The position numbers were made by a program, and so were the translations under genes. A stretch of 64,000 nucleotides of DNA from Tubulanus polymorphus (taxonomy: Eukaryota > Nemertea > Palaeonemertea > Tubulaniformes > Tubulanidae). This document shows, in pieces, positions 22,140 to 33,273 of the stretch. Position 1 is the stretch's first letter, and the number at the start of each line of letters is the position of its first letter. The notes beneath the pieces are model-generated. The model made no database searches. It was not told the DNA's origin and saw only the letters and a list, made by a program, of their open reading frames with translations. The DNA is taken from assembly GCF_964204645.1 (NCBI RefSeq), contig NC_134027.1, positions 14,620,485-14,684,484 on the forward strand, in the 5' to 3' direction.

Positions 22140-23200
22140 TGAACATACTGAGAACACTGAAATAAGGTGTTCCCGAACACTTTTTAATGAATTTGGAACA
22201 TCATCGAGTGTTCTAAGCTGATTTAAGTGCAAAAGCTCGTTCTGATGAACGCTGAGAACGGCTATGGAACGGCAAGAACACACCGATCACTCCACTAGAG
22301 CGTACGTGACTTTTCAAAGCGTTCTAGCACGCTTCACTGCACCTCGCTGACTGTGGAGAATCATCTTTAGTAAGCTTTTGTATTCTTGATCTTATAATAT
22401 TAATCGGCATTCATTGGAAGTAATTATGTCAGATCATGTAGGCCTAAACAAACAGTGCATTTCACAGCCGGCGTAGGCCTAATAATCGCGCCACGATGCG
22501 CCATAAATGCAATGAATGAATGCGGCAGAAAATCTTTTGGCGGAGGCCTCCACCATAACTGCGAGCTAAGTGAAGCCACATTTTTTCAGACAATTATTAG
22601 CGGCCGCTGCCTTGTGAATTAAAGTTTTATACCAAAAAATATTTTCCTCGGTGACTCCGCGCTGTTAATCAGGGCAGGTCTCGAACCTATGAACTAAAGC
22701 TGCAATCTCGCTCAAGAAAGTAAATTTGATTGATTTGACTTTTCTCAAGGTCGTTGAGCTTAAGCTGTCTGCTAAAAACGAACAGTCGCCAAAATTCCAC
22801 ATTCATTGCCTTAAGAAATTATAATTCGAGGCCTTTACGGGTATGATAGTTTACATCTCTGTAGGCCTAAATGAAAAGATAAAAGCTGCGGTGCATTTTA
22901 TTGGCATGATGATATACTGAAACTGTGTTATTTTTCTTTTCAGTTTCTTTGCCGTTCAGCCATGCCCATGCAACGATATATTGCATTCCAAGATATTACT
23001 AGTTTTACGCGCATACTGGAAATTTGCTCTTATTTGAATTTTGACGTCAGCGATGAAGTGATTGATAGCCACTTTACCATATGCTTTTTTAACATAGGAC
23101 AGTGCAACCTGATCCAGAATATTTGTGCCTATTATTTGATCGAATATCAAGTCATAAATACAACATTATCGTTGTAGAATCAGTACAGTAGAGAGTAAGT
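22140..23200. other. CACTA 5' region: subterminal repeats and leader
   Basis: Holds GAACAC/GTGTTC subterminal repeats to about 22330, then AT-rich leader with three TAGGCCTA octamers (22439, 22474 and 22862). No convincing exon before the transposase start, though short frames exist at 22956-23177 on both strands. Confidence 0.5.
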
Positions 23201-25732
23201 ATGGTCTATACTTGTAACTTATGTAACTTTTTTTCAATAAGCAATGATGATTTTAAAAATCACATCTTAAGAAAACATAGAAATGATCCACATTTCAAAA
23301 TAACGTGTGATGCCTGTGGTGCCACCTATCATAATTATTTTTCATATCGTAGTCATTTTAAACGCCACCATGCCCATAGGGAAGAAGTTGACCATGAACC
23401 CGATGACATAGGCCTACCAGAACCGCAAAATCTCCAAATAGGCCTAAATGATGATCCTAGACCTGACTTAGGCCTAGTGGAACATGATATTCAACAAAAT
23501 CAAAATGAACTCAATGTTGCAGCAGTTGACCAACTGAAAATGAGTGCTGGGCAATTCATTCTAAAAATGAGAGCTGGCCATAAAATAAGTGCAAGAGCAA
23601 CCTGTGAGATGCTTGAAACAGTCAGCCAGTTTACTGAAATTGTTTCTGAGTGTACTCGTGATAATATTCTTAGATTAGTTCCTGGACTGAATGAAGAACA
23701 AAAGAATTTGATTACTCATTACTTTGCTGAAAAGCAGGATGTATTTGCTGGGCTTCAAAGTACTTATATGCAGAACAAGTTCTTTAGAAATAATTTCTCT
23801 TTGGTTGAACCTGTGGAAATAGTGTTAGGTCATTATTTCAAAAAGGTCAAGGTTAAAGGTAGATATACTTTCAAGAAAGCCCCTGCTCTTGGCTATTTTA
23901 TACCATTATTAGAAACTCTTAAATCAATTTTGAGTATACCTCAAGTAAAGAATTGTGCCAATATAAGTCATGCTAGTGAAGATCAATACATGCGAGACAT
24001 GTGCGATGGTACTTATTTCAAAAACCATCCTCTGTTAAAAAAAAACCCGAATGCACTTTGCCTTCTTGCATACTGTGATGATTTCGAGCTAGCCAATCCG
24101 ATTGGAACTCATGCCAAATTGCATAAAATAATCATATTCTATGTAGTTGTATGCAACATTCCACCTGAATTACGATCAAAATTGCCAGTAATTCATCTTG
24201 TAGCTGTTACACTGAGAAAGTATATTGTTGGTCACAGGGACAGGCTTCAAAAGCTTCTTAAAAATTTTGTTGATGATCTAAACACTCTCTATGATGGGTA
24301 CACATTCATCTTACCCTCCGGCATATATCGTACTAATGGGACTTTATTGGCATTCACTGGAGATACGCCTGCAGCAAATGAAATTGCTGGCTTTAAAGAA
24401 GGGGTTGGTGGAGCCAGCAAGCCTTGCAGACTTTGTGATATTCATAAGAATGACATGAATGCTATATTCTGTCCCTCTGACTGCATGATTCGAGAAGAAG
24501 TTGAACATAGAGAGAGGTGTAATTACCTGAAAGAACTTAGTAGGGCTGATAGGCTTCTAATGAGTAGTGAGTATGGGATAAATAATGATTCTGTGTTGCA
24601 AGGTATCAATGATTTCCAGATAACGAAGTGTTTTCCTATGGATGTCATGCATGTACTACTGGAAGGAATTTGCAATTATGAGACCAAATTATGTCTTCGA
24701 CATATGGTATCTGATAAAAACATGAATGTTAGTGTTCTAAACAACTGCATAGCAAATTACAGCTATTCTGAACTTGAAATGAAAGATAGACCTCAACCCA
24801 TAGATAGAAAAACTCTTTTTGGTAATGGAAAACTAAATCAAACGTCTGAATCTATGCGGATATTAATGTATCATTTGCCATTCATTTTGAACGCTATGAA
24901 CATACTAGATGATAGAGATGAGTATTGGAGTAACTGGATACGTCTTCAAAAGATAACTATTCGGAGTTTATCCCCTATTATATCTGATGAAACTATTGCA
25001 TTTATAGATATATCGGTTGCAGTACACAACAGAAAATTCGTAGAGATTTATCCCGATGAGAGCTATACGCCAAAATTGCACTATACGGTACATTTGGGGG
25101 ATCAGATGCGAAAATATGGTCCTCTGCGCACACATTGGTGTATGCGCTTCGAAGGGAAACATGGTTTTTTCAAAAAGATGAAATGGAACAATTTTAAGAA
25201 TATTGCTCTAGTTATTGCAACAAAGCACCAGCAGTGGCTTTGTCTTCAGCAACTCGGGACGGATGGGCAAAGATCCATGCGTTTCTTAAATGACGAAGAT
25301 GACATAAAATTTGGGCACATAATGCATGAAGACGAAGACCATTTCAATGATATAATGACATATTTAGTACGTGAAACACATAGATTGCAGATAGGTCCTT
25401 TGATGATAAGCCCAAAGATCGTCGTACATGGTCATATTTACATGCCTGACAACATTCTCCTTTTAGAATTCGATGAAGATGAATATCCCGTATTTTGTAA
25501 GATTACTAAGATTGTAGTTGTTCAGGAAGAGAAATACTTGCTACTTGATAGGTTTTTAGTCGAGAGGTATGATTACACTCTCAATGCTTATGAGCTTCGA
25601 GAGGATCACTCTTGTAGTAGAAATAAGATCTTGTCTGTTCAGGATCTCCAATTCCCTTGGGTACTGCCCCAAAAATGCTTTGGTTATAAGAGATATGTTT
25701 TACTTTGCTATAGTCCTCTCGTAATGTTGTAA
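23201..25732 (+). CDS. CACTA/EnSpm transposase with N-terminal zinc fingers
   Basis: Single open frame of 843 residues. Two C2H2-type fingers occupy residues ~5-26 (CNLC...HILRKH) and ~35-57 (CDAC...HFKRHH), probably for DNA binding. A linker with three IGL/LGL motifs follows (~69-95). The catalytic RNase-H-like part contains LLAYCDDFELANPIG (~285), then GDTPAANEIAGFKEG and a CRLC zinc pair (~392-415), and PMDVMHVLLEGICNYE (~482), the same order as Tnp2-type CACTA transposases. The C-terminal half has a THWCMRFEGKHGFFK motif (~645). The ATG at 23201 is taken because the zinc finger begins five residues later. No stop or frameshift, so it could be active. A second gene follows downstream on the same strand, as is usual in CACTA elements. 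Confidence 0.85.
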   Translation: MVYTCNLCNFFSISNDDFKNHILRKHRNDPHFKITCDACGATYHNYFSYRSHFKRHHAHREEVDHEPDDIGLPEPQNLQIGLNDDPRPDLGLVEHDIQQNQNELNVAAVDQLKMSAGQFILKMRAGHKISARATCEMLETVSQFTEIVSECTRDNILRLVPGLNEEQKNLITHYFAEKQDVFAGLQSTYMQNKFFRNNFSLVEPVEIVLGHYFKKVKVKGRYTFKKAPALGYFIPLLETLKSILSIPQVKNCANISHASEDQYMRDMCDGTYFKNHPLLKKNPNALCLLAYCDDFELANPIGTHAKLHKIIIFYVVVCNIPPELRSKLPVIHLVAVTLRKYIVGHRDRLQKLLKNFVDDLNTLYDGYTFILPSGIYRTNGTLLAFTGDTPAANEIAGFKEGVGGASKPCRLCDIHKNDMNAIFCPSDCMIREEVEHRERCNYLKELSRADRLLMSSEYGINNDSVLQGINDFQITKCFPMDVMHVLLEGICNYETKLCLRHMVSDKNMNVSVLNNCIANYSYSELEMKDRPQPIDRKTLFGNGKLNQTSESMRILMYHLPFILNAMNILDDRDEYWSNWIRLQKITIRSLSPIISDETIAFIDISVAVHNRKFVEIYPDESYTPKLHYTVHLGDQMRKYGPLRTHWCMRFEGKHGFFKKMKWNNFKNIALVIATKHQQWLCLQQLGTDGQRSMRFLNDEDDIKFGHIMHEDEDHFNDIMTYLVRETHRLQIGPLMISPKIVVHGHIYMPDNILLLEFDEDEYPVFCKITKIVVVQEEKYLLLDRFLVERYDYTLNAYELREDHSCSRNKILSVQDLQFPWVLPQKCFGYKRYVLLCYSPLVML

Positions 25733-25800
25733 ACTGCTGTTGTTTTTATAGATTTTATAGAAGGCTAGGTCACTGGATGTGGTGTGTCTGTCAGAAACTA

Positions 25801-25961
25801 CAGTGGAACCTCGTTACTTCATGAGACCAGAAAATATGTTCATTATAACTGATATATTTTGAATCCAGTAGGAAAAATTATAGGAGGTCAAATTATCCTA
25901 TTTTGAACAGTTTGTAATAACCGATAAATCGTTATATCTGATGTTATAACGAGGTTCCATG
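25801..25961. mobile_element. Tc1/mariner (pogo-like) MITE, 161 bp
   Basis: The ends CAGTGGAACCTCGTTA and TAACGAGGTTCCATG are inverted repeats. TA flanks both sides (25799-25800 and 25962-25963). Ends of this type with TA duplication are known for pogo/Tigger-like MITEs. Inserted just after the transposase gene of the CACTA element. Confidence 0.8.
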
Positions 25962-26295
25962 TATATCCAACTATCTGACTACTCCTTTAATGCTAGAATT
26001 TTTGTGGAAATATTTCTTATTGCTTAGGTAAACTGTCCGTTTGAAAAAGCAAGGTTTTCAATCTCACACTGACAGTGTCAGCTTTATTAAAATATGTGTT
26101 CGGTCGACAACAAAACCACACTTCATCGGTGCATAAATTCAGCAGGAAACAAAGTTTTCTTGATCGCGTCATCACTAAAAATGTTAAAAGATAAAGGTAT
26201 GTAAGTCGATATTTGGTATTATGTAGTTCAAGTTCAAGTTCATGTAAATATACTGGTTTATTTAATCTTGTATAACAATATTTTTGGTTGTTTAG

Positions 26296-29200
26296 CTACG
26301 AAATGGTTATCTTCAAGTGAAGATGATCCACCGTCAGTGTACACCAGCGATGGAACTGAGATCTTCGACGAAGAGGTGTTTGAGGTGATTTCACAAACTG
26401 ATACGACTCTCCTCATATTAAAGTCTGGTGAAACTCTGATCAATTATGGTGAGTATATAGGCGTATATATTCTTAGAAATGGTGAATCATCAAATTATCA
26501 CAAACTTGTAGTAGTTGTTTTAACTAATAATAATTCAATTATAACTTTTATTAGACGTCCATAAGAGTACTCTTCAACCTGATTTATCTTCGTCAACTGA
26601 TACTGACATCAGCTCAGAAAGGTCTGATTTCATTGATTCGGAGGAATCGGCATCAATTTTGAGTATATCTTTTATATACTATCAATTATAACAGGGTTCC
26701 TACAGCCCCTCAAATCCCTCGAATAACCCTCAAATTTAGAATTGGTCATGTAGCAAGCCTGTAAAATCCAATATTTAAAGGAATTACCAAAACTAAGCGC
26801 TGATGTGGTGGATAAGCTATCAGCCTCTGCATCAGCTGCTGCCGCCGTTTGGGATGAATGTGTGACTCAAATGGCATACGGTTTACTCAAGAGACCCGAG
26901 GGAATCTCGACATCAAGACAATATACAGAGGCATGCCAAGAACTCATAAAAAGATATCCCAATTTGGCCAGAATCTCAGCTGGTAAAGTTACAAAGCCTT
27001 GGGTAAGTAATCATTATATGATATTACAATTACATTATATTATATTATAACCTTTAACTATTTGCATATTAATCTAAAACTTGGAATTTCAATGAAAAGT
27101 GATAGTTCATATCTCAAGTTGGATTCATCGAAGCAAAATCCTGAAATGTTTTTAAGGAAAAAGACTAAATACCGGTATATATGTTATAATTTTTAGCCCA
27201 CTTGGCCGAAGGCCATTCGGTTAGTCCCTGTGGTTGGTTGCACAGTTTTGATTTAAGTCCAAAAGTTGTCTTAAATTTTAGAAGTGATCTTAGGTTGTTA
27301 GATTGGCTATAGAACTTAGTTGGTCTTAAGTCTAAGCCGTGACTATGCAACCGGCCCTGGGTCTTAGTGTGGCCTGGCGTGCGTGTGTCATATTTCTTGT
27401 GAACGCTCTACAGACCACAGTTTTTGGCCAATCGGCTTCAAATTCACATATATTGTGTATGACCAAAACATCTCGGAGGAGTTTTATATTTGTATTAATT
27501 GGATCCAAGATGGCTGATTGGCGGCCATCTTGGTTTCTGAAATTTGAAATGAAATGGTCTATCATATGACCAAACAAGGTCATCATATCATCCAATATGG
27601 CCGCCTGGTGACCATCTTGGTTTCTGAAAATGCACAATTTTGATATTACCTGATATAATATTCCATGTAGATCTTTCATATTTCATATGAAAATGTGAAA
27701 TAAAAGGGTCTATCATATGACCAAACTAGGTCTTCTTAGCACCTGTCCTATTGTGCTTAGATTTTGTTTGATTAAGGTGGCTTTTAAGAAATCGATAAGT
27801 ATGAAAGTGAGACACATTCGGCACTACAGAAAGAAGAGAGATAATACGTCAGCTAGCAGTAGTTACAGGAAGGCAGTTAAGGTTTCAGGTAATTTTATGA
27901 AATGATAGTTTAGTCGTACATGTATGTATTATTAATGAAATATGGTATGATATTAAAACAGATGAATCTGTTTTAGCTTGCCGTGGTTTGAGTCGGGAGT
28001 CTCCGTCGTCGCCTGTTGGTGGTTTAGACGAAGACCGGAGTTCTTTCACAGCTGTTAAAGCGTCAGGTATTTATAAAATGAATAGTTCGTTGTTGTTCCT
28101 GATAAAATTCCAATCAAATTACCGCATCTAATTAGATGAGTCTCTTTTAGGTCGTTGTGGTTTGAGTCGGGAGTCTCCGTCACCTGTTGGTTTTCTAAAC
28201 GAAGACTGGAGTTCTTGCAAAGCTGTTAAAGCATCAGGTAGTTATAAAATGAATAGTTCGTTGTTGTTCCTGATAAAATTCCAATCAAATTACCGCGTCT
28301 AATTAGATGAGTCTCTTTTAGGTCGTTGTGGTTTGAGTCGGGAGTCTCCGTCACCTATTGTTTTTTTAAACGAAGACTGGAGTTCTTGCGAAGCTCTTAA
28401 ATCGTCAGGTATTTATAAAATGAATAGTTCGTTGTTGTTCCTGATAAAATTCCAATCAAATTACCGCATCTAATTAGATGAGTCTCTTTTAGGTCGTTGT
28501 GGTTTGAGTCGGGAGTCTCCGTCACCTGTTGGTTTTTTAAACGAAGGCTGGAGTTCTTGCGAAGCTGTTAAAGCATCAGGTAGTTATAAAATGAATAGTT
28601 CGTTGTTGTTCCTGATAAAATTCCAATCAAATTGCCGCATCTAATTAGATGAGTCTCTTTTAGCTTGCCGTGGTTTGAGTCAGAAGTTTCCGTCACCTGT
28701 TGGTTTTTTAAACGAAGACTGGAGTTCTTGCGAAGCTGTTAAAGCGTCAGGTAGTTATCTGAAATAATGGTTTAGTTGTATATATGATTGACGAAATTCT
28801 ATTTAGATTATGGTATGATATTAAAACAGACGAGTCTCTTTTAGTTTGCGGTGCTTTGAGTCAGGAGTCTCCGTCGCCCGTTGGTGTTTTAGCTGAAGAC
28901 CTGAGTCCTTCTGAAGTCTCAAAAAGTGGTAAGAATGATTCCAAAGTATATGAAATGTATTAATGTGAATTGAGTTCAGATGCCTCTTTTCTTTAATCTC
29001 TTAGACCAAGCTGACCTTGCTATGTTAGGAGAAAAGCGATTGTTGGACCGACCAAAGATATTCAAACTGATGAAGGCCACACTAGCGCAGCGTCGACAGG
29101 AAATAAGAAATTCAGGCGATATACTTTTCTTCATGCAAAAGTATAAATTTTTTCAACATTTAGATTATGTGAGTGCAAATATCTTTGATTTTGAAATTTC

Positions 29201-30598
29201 CACATCAAATAAGATTTATTTGGTTGTAAAGTTTGTTTTGGATATTTTTAGATTTTCGAGGAATTTCATTTGATGGGATATGCAAGGGACTTTCTACATA
29301 ATTTTTCTCAGAGATATGAATCAATGTTAGAAAAGTTAGCCACTTTGGCTATGATGAATGGAGATATTAGCGTAAGTCGCCTAGCCCGATTGATGTTGAT
29401 TTTTTAAATTACGAAGTACACTTTGAAGAGTTCTGCTTGGATAATGTAATCCTGCTATTTTCATCTGTTAGCTTCAACATTTTGTCCATGTTTCAACACA
29501 TGGCTAAATCTATATAGCTGCGTTCACACGACAACTAGTTAGACCGGTCTAAATCGGTCCGCACTGGGCCCACAGGATGTCGCCATGAGTATTTTACCCC
29601 AAAATTTATGTAAATGATCATAGATTTATGATTCCCTGGCAGTTTTTTATTTGAACAATTTTGACGCAGTGTACCATATATCTGGACACATCAACCTATA
29701 ATAGATTCTAGGTATTTTCCAGAACAATTTATAGGGATATCTATTCAACTATCAACATACGCTGAGATTTTAAGATAAATAATAATCCGTTAGCGTACAC
29801 ATTAATTTTAGGTAGTAAAGAAATTATATGAAATCTTAAAACTATATTAATAGGCTTGATAAGTAATTGCTGACGATACAATTGAATTGATATTGCAGAG
29901 TACGATTTAGACTGGCTCCTAGTACCAGTTTCTCTCCACGGCACACACACAGATTTAGTTCTGTCCTAATTTAGACCCATCTAAATAATGTCGTCTAAAC
30001 GCGCCTATACAGTATATGTATTCTAAACCTACGTATTTATCATTCTAGGAGGATCAGCATCAGATTGCTTTGATTGAGTTTGTACACAAGGAAACAAGCT
30101 ACAATTATTCACGTTGTATAATTTCCGTTGTTGACGTAAGTTCATTTGCCTAAGCTTGAGCTAATTATGAAAATATCTGGTACTTAAAATATTTCTGGTA
30201 TTTAAAACATTTCTCTGACTTGAATTTAAGGATAGTCAAAATCTCATACAATGTTTTTATGGTTACAGTATTGGTATTTTTAGGAAGTGGACTTTGGAAA
30301 GACCAGCAATTCAAAAAATACAGCATTCCCAAGTATTGTTGTGGTTGGTGATGGGGTATCGTATGCGCAATATTTTCTTTCTATCGGAACAGTGCTTATC
30401 GATTGTACCACCTACAAAGATCTATCCGGAATCAAGTTAGCATTACTGGCAACACTGGTATTGTACTACATTTTTGACCTGAACTATCCGAGACCTTTCA
30501 AGGAGTCCCTATCATTCTTTCAGGCAGTTCTATTTCAAGAAAATTGTCGTAAAGGCAATAGAACGGCCAAATTATTCAGCCATTTTACATGTAGTTAA
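26296..30598 (+). CDS. Second gene of the CACTA element, at least 14 exons
   Basis: Exons inferred from AG/GT sites and matching phases: 26296-26448, 26555-26662, 26781-27002, 27777-27898, six short repeated exons (27977-28928), 29005-29168, 29252-29371, 30049-30135 and 30284-30598 with the stop. The first exon has a ...DGTEIFDEEVFEVI... start. Exon 3 gives RYPNLARISAGKVTKPW, joining in phase to VAFKKSISMKVRHIRHYRK. Later exons give ARDFLHNFSQRYESMLEKL, and the last FPSIVVVGD...LYYIFDLNYP. This resembles uncharacterised SAMD3-like proteins of fish and invertebrate genomes, from memory only. The joint between exons 2 and 3 is out of phase as drawn, so an exon may be missing, and the initiator exon was not found. 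Probably the accessory protein of the transposon. Confidence 0.6.
27480..27720. repeat. Imperfect direct repeat in an intron of the CACTA second gene
   Basis: GGCCATCTTGGTTTCTGAAA-type blocks and GGTCTATCATATGACCAAAC occur twice each. No coding value. It lies in the intron between the 26781-27002 and 27777-27898 exons. Confidence 0.6.
27977..28928 (+). repeat. Array of six tandemly duplicated exons
   Basis: Exons 27977-28066 (90 nt), 28151-28237, 28322-28408, 28493-28579, 28664-28750 (87 nt each) and 28845-28928 (84 nt) are homologous. The unit is 171 bp in the core and includes its intron. All begin after TTTTAG or TTTAG and end TCAG|GTA (the last G|GTAAGA). All are phase 1-1 and a multiple of three, so any number can be skipped or included without a frameshift. 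Each encodes about 29 residues containing GLSRESPSPVG and a WSS.(K/E)AVKAS tail. Introns are almost as conserved as exons, so the duplications are recent. Confidence 0.85.
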
Positions 30599-30699
30599 AT
30601 AATACATGTAGTTGAATTCCTGGAAAATCCAGCCTTGGTAAACTAATGAGTAGTTTGAGTAAAAATACAATATTAGAATTAAAATCTGACAGTGAGATT

Positions 30700-30850
30700 T
30701 AAAAGATCAGTTTGGTGGAGCAGATTTTGTGGCCTTTTAAAGTGAGAAGGGTCAGTGTGATTCTACGAGGCATTCATTAATTCATTCATCCTGACCCTAC
30801 TCACTTTAAAAGGCCACGACATTTGCTCCACTTAGGCGATCTTTAATTTC
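30700..30850. repeat. Foldback repeat with ~45-bp arms
   Basis: TGGAGCA...TGTGGCCTTTTAAAGTGAG and AGGGTCAG on the left are mirrored on the right by CTGACCCTACTCACTTTAAAAGGCCAC and TGCTCCA, with a spacer of about 35 bp. The AAAGATC boundary is also inverted. It lies after the stop of the second CACTA gene. Confidence 0.75.
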
Positions 30851-30929
30851 AGGGTCAAATTTCATCTTCAATAATAATTTTTCACTAAAACTGTATGCTA
30901 TAAAACTACATTTCTGTATAGGCGGTAAC

Positions 30930-31056
30930 TGTTAGGAATTTCATTTCAGGGGATATGTAAGGGATTTTCTAAGTGATTTTTCTCAAAGATATGAATCAAT
31001 GATTGAAAAGTTAGCCACTTTGGCTTGGATGAGTGGAGATATTATCATTTAGATGA
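30930..31056 (+). pseudogene. Degenerate duplicate of exon 29252-29371
   Basis: GGATATGTAAGGGATTTTCT and the following sequence match the exon encoding ARDFLHNFSQRYESMLEKLAT with a few changes. The reading frame runs to a TAG soon after. It lies downstream of the gene's stop codon and so is not part of the mRNA as drawn. Confidence 0.75.
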
Positions 31057-31190
31057 ACTAGAAAATGCGCATTCAGAAAAGAAATAAACCTGGAAAATCG
31101 GCAGAATTTTGAATTTGCTTGAACTATATATGCTCTTCTTTGATTGTGTTTTTATTTCACGCTTAAGGCTGAACTGTTCAGATATATTAT

Positions 31191-31549
31191 ATTATGTTTT
31201 TTAGTGATGCAGACTGAGATGGTCAGATATATATTTTACCATGTGAATGACATGTACTAATGCAGCTATTTAAAGGCAGCATTCTCTTAAAAAGAGCGTG
31301 TATGTATTTGATTTACGCTTATTGTGGCCAAATACATTGGTTAAGGATTTTGATTCAATGGAGTTTGTGCACAAAGAAACCAGATACATTTTATTATGTT
31401 TTTTAGTGATGCTGACTGAGATAGTCAGATATATATTTTACCATGTGAATGACATGTGCTAATGCAGCTATTAAAAGGCAGCATTCTCTTAAAAAGAGCG
31501 TGTATGTATTTGATTCACGCTTATTGTGGCCAAATACATTGGTTAAGAA
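31191..31549 (+). repeat. ~155-bp direct repeat with a second exon relic
   Basis: 31191-31345 recurs at 31393-31549, starting ATTATGTTTTTTAGTGATGC, at about 95% identity. Between them (31346-31392) is a relic of exon 30049-30135: GAGTTTGTGCACAAAGAAAC corresponds to EFVHKET. The 3' end of the CACTA gene has therefore been duplicated and has decayed. Confidence 0.7.
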
Positions 31550-31872
31550 TTTTGATACTTCCTTTTTGACAATTTTAATTCAAAATAATAAAATTTTGGA
31601 TTTCAAGATTAATCTCATCTTTTTGGTTTTTCTGCCGGGAATGTGTTGAGTTTTGCAATGTTCCCTCAGGTGTTCCGGAGTTCTACAAGTGTGTTCCCAA
31701 AAGGTGTTCTTGCAGTGTTCCCACTGGTGTTCCAGAGTTCTAAGAGTATGTTCCCAAAAGGAGTTCTCGTAATGTTCCCACAGGTGTTCCATGATTTAAG
31801 TGTTCCAAAACTCTACTCAACTGAAAATGTTCTAAGTAGTGTTCAAGATATGTTCTTAGTTTTTACAGTGTG

Positions 31873-32159
31873 TAACACTTCTCTGAGCTCTATAATGCAT
31901 ACACTCACCCTTACCATATGCGCATTTATATTATAGTCGAAATAACGTCCGTACGCACGGATTAATGGGAATAACGTCCGTGCGCACGGATTAATCGAAA
32001 TAACATCCGTACGCACGGATTAGCTACAGGAAAATAACGCCCGTGCTCACGGATTAATTGCAATAACGTCCGTGCGCACGGATTAATCGAAATAACATCT
32101 GTGCGCACGGATGAATGTAAATGAATTTTTTTTCTCGTATGTCCCCTCCGGGGTTCCGT
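31873..32159. mobile_element. Right arm of palindromic element with expanded CCGTGCGCACGG repeats
   Basis: Inverted partner of 21944-22116. It has six units of about 25 bp, each with a near-palindrome CCGT(G/A)CGCACGG flanked by AATAAC and ATTAAT, against two units in the left arm. It ends ATGTCCCCTCCGGGGTTCCGT. Confidence 0.8.
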
Positions 32160-32884
32160 TTTATACAAACTTGCACACAAACTCCCAAAATGAATCATGT
32201 CCTATTCATGATAAACACCTAGAATCAAACAAAATACAACTAAAAAATTCACAATACAGATTTTGGTTTCGATTCCTTTAATAGCTGTTTACTTACATGA
32301 AACGAATTATCAAACTACTTCTGCCGACAGCATACCAACTCGCTGACAAACCCCCAAAACGAACGGCGTCATGATAAACATCTGGAATTAAACGTAATAA
32401 AGCTACAAAATTTACAAAATGTCGGTTTTGAATCCCTCAAATAGCCTTACACTTACAAATGATGGATTATGAAACAACAATGAACTCCCACAACGACACA
32501 TGTCTTTAATAATCTACAGTGAAAACCTGGAATTAAATGAATAAATCTTAAAATTCCGATTTGAACCCAACATAGGCCCTCTCTCTACTTGTAGGCCTAA
32601 GATCTTGAAATAGGATAAATAATGTTATGATGAAAGAGGCATAATGATTCGGAAAAAATGGAATTCTTGCAACTGACTAAAAGCGGCTTTTTTGAGAAAA
32701 AGATTCGTTTGGGTCGTAAAATTTATAGCCTAGAACCAATTTCTTCGTCAAAGCGTGATGCACAATTTTGACTGGGTCTATTTTCCACATGGTTGTGAAC
32801 AGAAAATTTGAATAGGCCTAAATAATAGAATAATCTTTCTTAGGTTTCATGATAAAGATGCAGTATTAACTTAGATTAATGCTT
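32160..32884. other. AT-rich sequence without a recognised gene
   Basis: No long frame and no match elsewhere in the window. Two diverged ~150-bp stretches (about 32165-32310 and 32330-32480) share CTAGAAT/CTGGAATTAAAC, AAA-TTTACAA and a ...CC(T/C)TTA/TCAAATAG order, suggesting an old tandem duplication. TAGGCCTA lies at 32592 and 32813. Confidence 0.4.
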
Positions 32885-33115
32885 ATCTTTTACAATTACG
32901 CTTATATTTCAAAGGAAAAAACGCCCAAAGTTGGTCGAACAGGGGTTAGGGATTGGTTGAAGAGGGGCTGTGTGCTGAAACAGGGCTAAAAATGCACGGG
33001 AATGAGTTTGTCGAGTGGAGCTTATTATTCCATCGATCAGGGATAGTGTACTATATAGTCATGCCCATGTTATATATCAAATTGTTCCTTATTAGTTCCG
33101 CTGCATCGCTAAAAA
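32885..33115 (-). repeat. Short dispersed repeat (H), uninterrupted copy
   Basis: Inverted relative to 51512-51590 plus 58946-59075. This copy carries the empty site for transposon D: AAGCTCC and ACTCGAC are adjacent here, while D sits exactly between them in the other copy. No protein recognised. Confidence 0.75.
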
Positions 33116-33273
33116 CAAATTGAGATAGCTTTCCCTGTATACTTTTACATATTACATCACTTACAACGATAAACGTCCGTCGCCGACTGAAAATTTCGGA
33201 GTGACAAAAACTTCCGCATTGAGAGCGCCACCGCAACAATTCAAATTCAATTCATATATATGGATCGGAAACC

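Larger units (their letters stand above)
22117..31870 (+). mobile_element. CACTA/EnSpm DNA transposon, 9.75 kb
   Basis: The termini are exact 19-bp inverted repeats, CACTGTAAAAACTAAGAAC, ending at 31870 in reverse. TG lies on both sides (22115-22116 and 31871-31872), a 2-bp target duplication. Both ends carry subterminal GTGTTC(C)/GGAACAC repeats (22140-22330 and 31645-31850), the usual transposase-binding arrangement of CACTA elements. Two genes run rightward: a transposase with the Tnp2-like D, D motifs (23201-25732) and a second spliced gene (26296-30598). The element sits in the middle of a palindromic repeat. Ends and target duplication look intact, so the insertion may be fairly recent. 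Confidence 0.85.

Noticed and set aside
33051-33239. First exon MRKFLSLRNF... with GTAAGT donor near 33180, upstream of the 61-residue gene
   Set aside because: Splice-consistent but the phase and intended partner exon could not be shown across the 10-kb transposon nest. Too weak to annotate.
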